Shown here: piece after piece, positions 1 through 5,358 of the stretch | Layout: each line of letters opens with the position of its first letter | How positions within the stretch are numbered: position 1 is the first letter of the stretch | DNA from: Lachnospiraceae bacterium | Lineage (GTDB): Bacteria; Bacillota; Clostridia; Lachnospirales; Lachnospiraceae | Length of the DNA: 6,736 bases | NCBI GenBank assembly: GCA_017412265.1 | Contig: JAFPYK010000258.1 | Coordinates: forward strand, 1 to 6,736 | Reading direction: 5' to 3' | Notes under the pieces: model-generated | The model's input: only the letters and a program-made list of their open reading frames with translations | Database searches by the model: none | Told to the model about the DNA's origin: nothing | Made by a program: the position numbers and the translations under genes

Positions 1-276
1 AGCATCCTCGATACCAACACGGATCTCGGTGAAGAAAGGATTCCAGGTGTTCTGCAGCATAAGAGCGAACTTATACTCAGCAGAGATCTTCTCCTCGGTC
101 AGGCCCTCGTCCTTGGACTCGGCTTCCTTGGTGGTGTCATCAGCAGGCTTAGCGGTCGTGGTCTCGGGAGCCTTGGTGGTCTCGGGAGTCTCTTCCTTCT
201 TGGAGCAGCCTACCATTGCGCTTACGCAAAGTACAAGTACTAAGAGTAAAGCGAGCACTTTTTTGCTTGTTTTCAT
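1..276 (-). CDS. Sugar-type ABC transporter substrate-binding lipoprotein (5' part only)
   Basis: Only the first 92 codons are in the window; the frame is open to base 1, so the gene continues outside. Residues 1-23 form a lipoprotein signal peptide: basic MKTSKK, then a Leu/Val core, ending in MVGC with Cys24 as the lipidation site (Met at -3 is a slightly weak lipobox). Residues 25-66 are a Thr/Glu/Lys/Pro-rich flexible linker. From about residue 67 the motif YKFALMLQNTWNPFF followed by GIEDA matches the first beta strand and helix of ribose/galactose-type periplasmic binding proteins (RbsB-like family), so the mature protein would bind a sugar or related solute outside the membrane and hand it to an ABC permease. 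The start is fixed by AGAGGAGA (283-290), 6 nt before the ATG at 276. The exact substrate cannot be told. Confidence 0.85.
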   Translation of the reverse strand, partial: MKTSKKVLALLLVLVLCVSAMVGCSKKEETPETTKAPETTTAKPADDTTKEAESKDEGLTEEKISAEYKFALMLQNTWNPFFTEIRVGIEDA

Positions 277-296
277 AAGATATCTCCTCTTTTCTT

Positions 297-345
297 CTAT
301 AGTCCCCATGGGACTACGATAGTTACCGGTGCCTTTCGTGACACC
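297..345 (-). promoter_or_regulatory. Structured 5' leader (two hairpins) of the lipoprotein mRNA
   Basis: Read on the minus strand, the predicted transcript begins with GGTGTC-ACGAAA-GGCACC (345-328), a 6-bp stem with one G-U pair. It is followed by TAGTCCC-ATG-GGGACTA (316-300), a 7-bp perfect stem that gains three more pairs (CTA 322-320 with TAG 299-297) across a 3-nt bulge. The Shine-Dalgarno sequence starts about 7 nt after the second stem. I do not recognise a known riboswitch; the simplest role is mRNA 5' end protection. The ATG in the second loop (309-307) is in frame but has no Shine-Dalgarno sequence. Confidence 0.4.
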
Positions 346-351
346 ATGAAT

Positions 352-380
352 AATATAGCAAAATCAAAAATAGATGTCAA
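352..380 (-). promoter_or_regulatory. Sigma-A promoter of the substrate-binding lipoprotein gene
   Basis: On the minus strand there is a perfect TTGACA (375-380), a 17-bp spacer, and TATATT (352-357, 5 of 6 to consensus). The predicted start of transcription is near 345, giving a leader of about 69 nt before the ATG at 276. This is the best promoter in the window. It lies in AT-rich DNA and is flanked by the inverted repeats listed separately, so it is probably controlled. Confidence 0.8.
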
Positions 381-397
381 CATGAAATATCTATTTT
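367..397. promoter_or_regulatory. Inverted repeat over the -35 box, candidate operator
   Basis: AAAATAGAT (367-375) and ATCTATTTT (389-397) are perfect 9-bp inverted arms around a 13-bp centre, with arm centres 22 bp apart (two helical turns). The -35 hexamer (375-380) falls at the inner edge of one arm, and the repeat is upstream of the predicted transcript, so it should act as DNA rather than RNA. A dimeric repressor site is plausible; the right arm overlaps the first TTTTGTACAAAA palindrome. AT-rich DNA gives such repeats by chance more often, hence the moderate confidence. Confidence 0.45.
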
Positions 398-437
398 GTA
401 CAAAAATGAATAAATTTTGAACAAACTTTGTACAAAG
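394..437. promoter_or_regulatory. Cluster of three helically phased TTTTGTACAAAA-like palindromes
   Basis: Three related sites are seen: TTTTGTACAAAA (394-405, perfect 12-bp palindrome), TTTTGAACAAAC (415-426, degenerate) and CTTTGTACAAAG (426-437, core of a perfect 14-bp palindrome at 425-438). Their centres are 399.5, 420.5 and 431.5, so the gaps are 21 and 11 bp, close to two and one helical turns. They lie about 54 to 87 bp upstream of the predicted lipoprotein start, between two divergent transcription units. The pattern fits cooperative binding of a dimeric regulator on one face of the DNA. I cannot name the regulator family. Confidence 0.55.
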
Positions 438-691
438 TGTCCAAGTGCCCGTTTTTTCGCCCTTTCCGGATCCCCGGAATTCTATGCATAATACACATTT
501 TGCCGCCCGGCGATTTATGCACCCTGTATCCCGCCGGCCGCTTTCGCGCCCGGGGCACTGTGCAATTTTATCTGCAGCCCATTTTCTGCCGCCGGTCCGA
601 TTCGGACTTGCCTTTTTGCCGTTTCGGGAGTAATATAGAACAAACAAACGGATTTTACATGAATTTTACATTTGAAGAAAGAAGTGATTCT
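438..691 (+). other. Noncoding leader upstream of the antiporter gene
   Basis: This stretch is open in the antiporter frame from an ATG at 428, but its translation is rich in Pro, Cys and Arg, is not membrane-like, and has no ribosome binding site, so I read it as noncoding. It holds a small hairpin TTCCGG-ATCC-CCGGAA (464-479), GC-rich tracts at 500-560, the short palindrome GTCCGATTCGGAC (595-607) and a candidate promoter. No RNA gene or riboswitch is recognised. Confidence 0.6.
608..636 (+). promoter_or_regulatory. Candidate promoter of the antiporter-mgtC operon
   Basis: TTGCCT (608-613) and TAATAT (631-636) each match 4 of 6 consensus bases and are separated by exactly 17 bp. Transcription would start near 643, about 50 nt before the ATG at 692. 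A perfect palindrome, GTCCGATTCGGAC, ends one base before the -35 box. The match is modest; a start further upstream in the AT-rich region cannot be excluded. Confidence 0.35.
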
Positions 692-2140
692 ATGTCCACC
701 GCAACATCTGTCACGATCTCCCTCGCACTGATGCTGCTCTTCGGCTTCCTGCTCTCGCGACTGCTGCGTCTGCTGCGCCTGCCGAACGTCACGGCATACA
801 TCCTCGCCGGAATCCTGCTCGGCCCCTACGGCCTCGGGCTGGTTCCCCCGCAGGTCATCGCCGGCATGGATTTCCTTCCGGATCTCGCTCTGTGCTTTAT
901 TGCATTTTCGGTCGGAGAGTTTTTCGAGTTCGAGACTCTGAAGAAGAACGGCATGAAGGTCGTGGTGATCACCCTTATGGAGTCCCTCTCGGCCTCCGTC
1001 GTGATCTTCATCGCCACCTACTTTGTCATGGACCTCGGTCTGGCATTCTCTGTCATGCTCTCTGCCCTGGCGGCCGCAACCGCTCCGGCATCCACGATCA
1101 TGACCATCCGCCAGACCCGGGCGAAGGGCGACCTGGTCAACACCCTGCTCCAGGTGGTTGCCCTGGACGACGTCGTGGGCCTCGTCGCCTACAGCATCGC
1201 GATCTCGGTCGCCTTGTCCTCGATCCGGGGCGCAGGCGCCGACCGGTTCGCCGTCGTAATTCTACCTATTATAAAGAACATCTGTGCCCTGCTGCTTGGC
1301 TGCGTTTCCGGCTGGGTCCTGAAGCTTGCCGCCGGCTCCCGCCAGTCCACCGACAACCGCCTGATTATCGCGATCAGCGTCCTCGTCGTCTTCTGCGGCT
1401 TCTGTTCGTATTTCGACACCTCGCCGCTGCTGGGCTGCATGGCCGTCGGCACCGTCTACATCAACCTGACGAAGGATGACAGCCTCTTTAAGCAGCTCAA
1501 TTACTTCAGCCCGCCGATCCTCCTGCTCTTCTTCGTGCGCTCCGGCATGAACTTCCAGCTGGGGGACCTCTTCTCCGCGAAGAATTCCATCCACGGCATC
1601 CCTCTGATCACCGTGAGCGTGGTCTACTTCTTCCTGCGGATCGTCGGCAAATACGCCGGCGCCTGGTTCGGCTGCCTGGTCACGAAGAAGGAGGCCCGCG
1701 TGCGCCGCTATCTCGGCCTCGGCCTCGTGCCCCAGGCCGGCGTGGCTATCGGCCTGGCCGCGATGTGCGCCCGCATCCTGGGCCCCGGCATCGGTACCGA
1801 CATGCAGACCATCATCATGTTCTCGAGTGTCCTCTACGAGCTGACCGGTCCCGCCTGCGGCAAGCTCTGCCTGTACCTGTCCGGATCGTATTCGACGAAC
1901 CTCGAAGACCTGACCGAGGTGACCCCTGTTGACGAACACGGCAGGCCCCGGCCGGCCATCGACGTCCTCATCGAGCGCATCCAGCAGATCCAGAAGGAGC
2001 TGCCGGTTCACCCGGAGCCGCACATTTCCCCGGAGGAGGCCGCCTTCCAGCAGGCCGCCGACGAGCACGCGGCCTTCGAGTACATGGATTACAACTACCG
2101 CACCAAGCCCGGCAGGCTCTCCGGGCGGTTCCACACATAA
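692..2140 (+). CDS. CPA2-family cation/proton antiporter
   Basis: A 482-residue polytopic membrane protein that would exchange Na+ or K+ for H+ across the cytoplasmic membrane. About 12 to 13 hydrophobic segments span residues 5-396. Family signs are LPNVTAYILAGILLGP (30-45), the FSVGEFFEF stretch (72-80, in place of the usual FxxGLE), the unwound-helix motif ATAPAS (129-134), the ion-binding pair Asp159-Asp160 in VVALDDVVGLV, GLVPQAGVAIGLA (344-356) and ELTGPA (383-388). The DD pair suggests electrogenic exchange. The hydrophilic tail (398-482) is Glu/Ala/His-rich and has no recognisable RCK or CPA regulatory domain. The start at 692 is chosen because TM1 begins at once; it has only a weak purine-rich GAAGAAAGAAG upstream, and an in-frame ATG at 659 is the alternative. 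It ends 23 nt before the next gene, in one operon. The transported ion is not determinable. Confidence 0.88.
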   Translation: MSTATSVTISLALMLLFGFLLSRLLRLLRLPNVTAYILAGILLGPYGLGLVPPQVIAGMDFLPDLALCFIAFSVGEFFEFETLKKNGMKVVVITLMESLSASVVIFIATYFVMDLGLAFSVMLSALAAATAPASTIMTIRQTRAKGDLVNTLLQVVALDDVVGLVAYSIAISVALSSIRGAGADRFAVVILPIIKNICALLLGCVSGWVLKLAAGSRQSTDNRLIIAISVLVVFCGFCSYFDTSPLLGCMAVGTVYINLTKDDSLFKQLNYFSPPILLLFFVRSGMNFQLGDLFSAKNSIHGIPLITVSVVYFFLRIVGKYAGAWFGCLVTKKEARVRRYLGLGLVPQAGVAIGLAAMCARILGPGIGTDMQTIIMFSSVLYELTGPACGKLCLYLSGSYSTNLEDLTEVTPVDEHGRPRPAIDVLIERIQQIQKELPVHPEPHISPEEAAFQQAADEHAAFEYMDYNYRTKPGRLSGRFHT

Positions 2141-2163
2141 TAATATGAAGGAGGAGGAAGCCT

Positions 2164-2889
2164 ATGTATTTCACCGATACCGATCCGATCGCCCGTCTGC
2201 TGGGGACCTGGTCCTCCGACATCACGATCTATTCCATCATCCTGCGGCTGCTCCTGTCGCTGCTGCTCTCCGCCCTCATCGGCTGTGAGCGCTCGAACAA
2301 GCGCCACTCCGCCGGCCTGCGGACCTTCATCCTGGCCTGCGTCGGGGCCACCCTGGCAGTCATCGCGGACAACTATCTGATCCGCACCACCCAGGACTCC
2401 CTGCCGCTTCTGTCCGCCGCGACGATCATCGCCGTGGCCATCATCGCCACGTCCTCGATCCTCTACAGCTCCAAGAGCCAGATCAAGGGCCTGACCACCG
2501 CCACCGCCCTGTGGGCTACCAGCGTCGTGGGCCTCGCGCTCGGCGCCGGCTACTACACCTCGGCCCTGGCCGGATTCCTCACCATCTTCTTCTGCCTCTC
2601 GGTACTGCCGAAGCTGGAGAAATACCTCAAAGACCGCTCGAACCATTTCGAGATCCACTTAGAGCTCACCGACCGCTACCGCCTGCAGGACTTCATCACG
2701 ACCCTGCGCAAGCTCGGCATGCTCATCGACGACATCGAGTCCAACCCAGCCTACGCCAACTCCGGCCTGGCCGTCTACTCGATCTCCCTGACCATCACCA
2801 AAGCGGAGCTGAAGAAATACCAGTCCCACAAGGAGATCATCGACGCGCTCGCGACACTCGATTACGTCAGCCATATTGAAGAGATCTGA
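2164..2889 (+). CDS. MgtC/SapB-family membrane protein, divergent
   Basis: A 241-residue protein with an N-terminal membrane domain (about 20-148) and a soluble C-terminal domain (about 160-241) with the alternating strand/helix look of an ACT-like fold. MgtC marks are ALIGCERSNKRHSAGLRT (37-53) and KGLTTATALW (108-117), followed by GLALGAGYY (123-131). MgtC proteins are linked to growth in low Mg2+ and, in pathogens, to inhibition of F-type ATP synthase; the role in this host is unknown. The family's glycine motif (GIGFLGAG), expected just before GLTTA, is absent: residues 90-100 read AVAIIATSSIL. The start has a very strong ribosome binding site, AAGGAGGAGG (2148-2157), 6 nt before the ATG. 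It is the second gene of the antiporter operon, which suggests a shared role in ion or membrane-energy balance (inference). Confidence 0.85.
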   Translation: MYFTDTDPIARLLGTWSSDITIYSIILRLLLSLLLSALIGCERSNKRHSAGLRTFILACVGATLAVIADNYLIRTTQDSLPLLSAATIIAVAIIATSSILYSSKSQIKGLTTATALWATSVVGLALGAGYYTSALAGFLTIFFCLSVLPKLEKYLKDRSNHFEIHLELTDRYRLQDFITTLRKLGMLIDDIESNPAYANSGLAVYSISLTITKAELKKYQSHKEIIDALATLDYVSHIEEI

Positions 2890-2914
2890 CAATATCTGTT
2901 TTCTTCCCACAAAA

Positions 2915-2946
2915 GGGGCCCGCTCTTTCTACCGAGAGCGGGCCCC
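2915..2946. terminator. Bidirectional intrinsic terminator between convergent operons
   Basis: A perfect 12-bp stem, GGGGCCCGCTCT (2915-2926) and AGAGCGGGCCCC (2935-2946), has an 8-nt loop. It starts 25 nt after the MgtC-family stop codon. On the minus strand the stem is followed directly by TTTT, so it serves well as the end of the murE operon; on the plus strand the tail (AACCCTTTCTG) is only weakly U-rich. It separates two converging transcription units. Confidence 0.8.
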
Positions 2947-3020
2947 AACCCTTTCTGTCACTTTATTGCAAATGTCCCCGCCTGCCGCCGGCGTTTCCCC
3001 GGCCGCGCCGCAGGCCGTCC

Positions 3021-3101
3021 GCGCCTCCCGGCGCTTCCCGGCACATTTCGCACATTTCATTTCATCGCATATTATCGCATCGCAGAGCGCCTAAGCGCCT
3101 C
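3021..3101. repeat. Patch of adjacent short imperfect tandem duplications
   Basis: Five small tandem pairs stand almost side by side: GCGCCTCCCG/GCGCTTCCCG (3021-3040), GCACATTTC twice (3041-3058), ATTTC/ATTTC overlapping the second unit (about 3053-3062), ATCGCAT twice at a 10-bp step (3064-3080), and AGCGCCTA/AGCGCCTC (3086-3101). The last pair contains part of the murE stop codon. The spacer from 2947 to 3099 otherwise shows no gene. This looks like replication slippage in unconstrained DNA. Confidence 0.55.
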
Positions 3102-4617
3102 AGTGCGCCGCATCGTACGCCGCCAGCGCCTCCAGCACATAATCCACGTCCGACCGGCAGTCCAGATACTGGCTGCCGTACTTCTGCCGCGTCTCATTGC
3201 CCTTGCCGGTGATGAGCAGCACGCTCCCCTCTGGGAGCCCCGCCGCCTCGCGCACCGCAGCGTGAATTGCCTCGCCCCGGTCCTCGATCATCTCGTACGG
3301 ACAATGCTCCGCCTCCACATACTGGGCGATATCCCTGGAGATCTCGTCCACCGGCTCCGCGCCCGGGTCCTCCGCGCACAGATACACCTTGCGCGAATAC
3401 CGCCCGGAGATCGTCCCCAGATCCTTGCGCCGCAGAAGCGCCTTCTTGCCGGGGCAGCCGAAGATCGCCACGATCCCGTGCTCCGGATACTCCTCCTTCG
3501 TGGAGCCGAAGAGCTTCTCGAAGCTCAGCTTGTTGTGCGCGTAGTCCACGACACAGATGATCTTGCCGTCCTTGCTCACATACGTCTCCATGCGCCCGCT
3601 CGACTTCGCCCGGAGCAGCCCGGAGTGCATATACTCCCGCGGAATCCCGAGCAGGATCGCCCCCGCGACCGCGGCCAGCGCATTTTCCACATTGAACAGG
3701 CCCGGCATCGTCAGCCGGAACGCCTCGTCAAACTCCGCCGTGCGCACCCGGAAAGAGATCTCCTGCCCTTCCTTGCGCACGTCATAGCCGTAGACGTCCG
3801 CCGAAGGATCCTTCACGGAGAACGTCATCACCCGCTCGCACACCTGCGCCTCGCGGAGAATCCGGTCCGCGTAATCCGCGTCCAGGTTCACCACCGCGTT
3901 CTTCGTCTGCGCGAAGATCCGCAGCTTCGAAGCGAAATAATCCTCGAAATCCGGATGCTCGATCGGGCTGATGTGATCCTCGGAGATATTCAAGAACATC
4001 CCCACCTCAAACTGCACCCGGTCCACCCGGTCGTACTTGAGCGCCTGCGAAGAGACCTCCATCTCCATATAGGTGATGCCGCTCTGCTCCGCGTTCAGGA
4101 AATGCTCCATCAGCTCCACCGACTCCGGCGTCGTGATGTGCGACTCAAACCGCCGCACCCCGTCGTAGGTGTCGATCGAAGAGATCACACCGCTCTCCCT
4201 GCCGCCCGTCGCCTCCATATAGTCGTCGACGATGGCCTTCATATAATAAGCCGTGGTGGACTTGCCCTTCGTGCCGCCGATCCCGATCAGGTGCAGCTTC
4301 CTCCAGGCCTCGTTCGTGTAAGCCTCCGCGAGCACCGGCATCGCGCGCCGGATGTCCTTCACCAGCAGGCAGGACGTCCCCGCGCCGGCCTCATAAGCCT
4401 TCTCCGAAGCGTAGCAGACCGCGCCCTTCTCCAGCGCGTCCTTCAGGTACTGCTCCTTAAATGCCGCGCCCTTGCAGATGAACATCGTCCCCGGAACCAC
4501 CGCCCGGGAATCATACGTCAGATAGCGGATCTCCGGATCCGCCCCCGTACACGCCTGCGCAAGCATGCCCTCCTCCGAGAGGAGCCTTGCGTACTCCGAA
4601 ACCAGATGCATCTTCAT
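3100..4617 (-). CDS. murE: UDP-MurNAc-tripeptide synthetase, probably L-lysine-adding MurE
   Basis: A 505-residue cytoplasmic Mur ligase, the usual MurE length, that would add the third residue to UDP-MurNAc-L-Ala-D-Glu using ATP. Domain 1 (1-108) has YDSR (35-38) and MFICKGAAFK (45-54). The central domain has the P-loop GIGGTKGKST (112-121), ITTPES (161-166), EVSSQAL (187-193), NISEDHISPIEHP (210-222) and Lys231 in YFASK, the likely carbamylated lysine. The C-terminal domain has GRME (341-344), VDYAHN (357-362), EDPG (416-419), EDRGEAI (445-451) and GKGNE (471-475). The mDAP-type signature DNPR is replaced by EDPG. TKGK, SSQA, DYAHN and DHI-PIEHP are, from memory, features of streptococcal L-lysine-type MurE, so Lys is the likely substrate. 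Its ATG shares base 4617 with the racD stop, implying translational coupling. A further stop (TAG) follows the TGA in frame. Confidence 0.88.
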   Translation of the reverse strand: MKMHLVSEYARLLSEEGMLAQACTGADPEIRYLTYDSRAVVPGTMFICKGAAFKEQYLKDALEKGAVCYASEKAYEAGAGTSCLLVKDIRRAMPVLAEAYTNEAWRKLHLIGIGGTKGKSTTAYYMKAIVDDYMEATGGRESGVISSIDTYDGVRRFESHITTPESVELMEHFLNAEQSGITYMEMEVSSQALKYDRVDRVQFEVGMFLNISEDHISPIEHPDFEDYFASKLRIFAQTKNAVVNLDADYADRILREAQVCERVMTFSVKDPSADVYGYDVRKEGQEISFRVRTAEFDEAFRLTMPGLFNVENALAAVAGAILLGIPREYMHSGLLRAKSSGRMETYVSKDGKIICVVDYAHNKLSFEKLFGSTKEEYPEHGIVAIFGCPGKKALLRRKDLGTISGRYSRKVYLCAEDPGAEPVDEISRDIAQYVEAEHCPYEMIEDRGEAIHAAVREAAGLPEGSVLLITGKGNETRQKYGSQYLDCRSDVDYVLEALAAYDAAH

Positions 4618-5321
4618 CAGCGATACCTCGCGCCGGACCGCTTCACAGACTCCCTCACCAGGATGTCCATCGCATCCAGGCAGTTCTCCGGCAGATCATA
4701 ATATTCCTTAAAAACAGAAAGCTCCGTGCACGCCAGCAGCATCACGTCGCAGCCCTGGTCCTCCAGGTCCGCGTAGACCCGGTCGAACTTGCGCCGGTCG
4801 CCGTGATCGCCCGCCTTGATATCCTCATAGATCAGGGACATCACGTCCTTCTGGCGCTCCTCCGAGGGCACCACGGGCGTCAGCCCGACCGCCTCCAGCG
4901 CGCGGTGATACGTCCCCGTCCCGATCGTTCCGTCCGTCGCGAGGATCCCCACACGCTTCGCCTCCGGGAAACGCCGGCGGATCGCCTTCGCGCTCTCCTC
5001 CACCATATTGATGATGGGCACCGACGTCATCGCCTGGATCTTCGGCAGGAAATAATGCGACGTGTTGCAGGGGATCGCGATATTCGCGCACCCCAGCGCC
5101 TCCAGCGCCTTCACGTCCTCGCCGATCGCGGCGAGAAACGCCTCCTCATCGCCGCTGCGGATCGCCTCCGTGCGGTCCGGCATCGACGCGTGGCTTAAGA
5201 TCACCATATCGATATGCTCCTGGTCTCTGCCCGCCGCGGTATGCGCGATCACTCTGGCATAATAAAAGCTGCTGGCCTCCGGCCCCATGCCGCCGATCAC
5301 GCCCAGTTTCTTTCGCTCCAT
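4617..5321 (-). CDS. racD: Aspartate racemase (Asp/Glu racemase family)
   Basis: A 234-residue PLP-independent racemase that would interconvert L- and D-aspartate in the cytosol. The N-terminus has the family motif KLGVIGGMGPEAS (5-17). The two catalytic cysteines are present: Cys85 in IPCNTSH and Cys198 in ACTELS. The start at 5321 is set by AAGGAG, 5 nt upstream, and by GVIGGMGPEAS beginning right after; an ATG at 5387 would add 22 residues and overlap the upstream gene. The gene begins 37 nt after the ligase stop and ends in a one-base overlap with murE, so all three are co-transcribed. Family members also include glutamate and broad-specificity racemases; aspartate is inferred from the ligase next door, which needs D-Asp. 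This mirrors lactococcal and enterococcal pairs of D-Asp ligase and racemase. Confidence 0.87.
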   Translation of the reverse strand: MERKKLGVIGGMGPEASSFYYARVIAHTAAGRDQEHIDMVILSHASMPDRTEAIRSGDEEAFLAAIGEDVKALEALGCANIAIPCNTSHYFLPKIQAMTSVPIINMVEESAKAIRRRFPEAKRVGILATDGTIGTGTYHRALEAVGLTPVVPSEERQKDVMSLIYEDIKAGDHGDRRKFDRVYADLEDQGCDVMLLACTELSVFKEYYDLPENCLDAMDILVRESVKRSGARYR

Positions 5322-5334
5322 CGTCTCTCCTTCC

Positions 5335-5349
5335 GCCGGCCTCGCCGGC
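5335..5349 (-). promoter_or_regulatory. Small hairpin just before the racD ribosome binding site
   Basis: On the minus strand GCCGGC-GAG-GCCGGC forms a 6-bp all-GC stem with a 3-nt loop in the 37-nt gap between the ligase and the racemase, ending 3 nt before the AAGGAG site. It could modulate translation or act as an RNA stability or processing point. GCCGGC is self-complementary and common in GC-rich DNA, so this may be chance. Confidence 0.25.
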
Positions 5350-5358
5350 ACGCGGGAA

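Noticed and set aside
373..384. GATGTCAACATG as a fourth copy of the TTTTGTACAAAA palindrome (centre 21 bp from the first)
   Set aside because: The spacing fits but only about 3 of 12 bases match; this sequence is explained by the TTGACA -35 box.
428..691. N-terminal extension of the antiporter from an upstream ATG
   Set aside because: Composition unlike the protein, no Shine-Dalgarno sequence, the start lies inside a palindrome, and CPA2 proteins start near TM1.
2980..3015. GCCTGC ... GCAGGC stem downstream of murE as a second terminator
   Set aside because: Only 6 bp pair before a mismatch, the loop is long and no T run follows; the 2915-2946 hairpin is far better.
3103..4701. Long plus-strand open frame (532 codons) antisense to murE
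   Set aside because: Its translation is Arg/His/Leu/Pro-rich without any family motif, it has no ribosome binding site, and the minus strand carries an unmistakable MurE. It is a GC-bias shadow.
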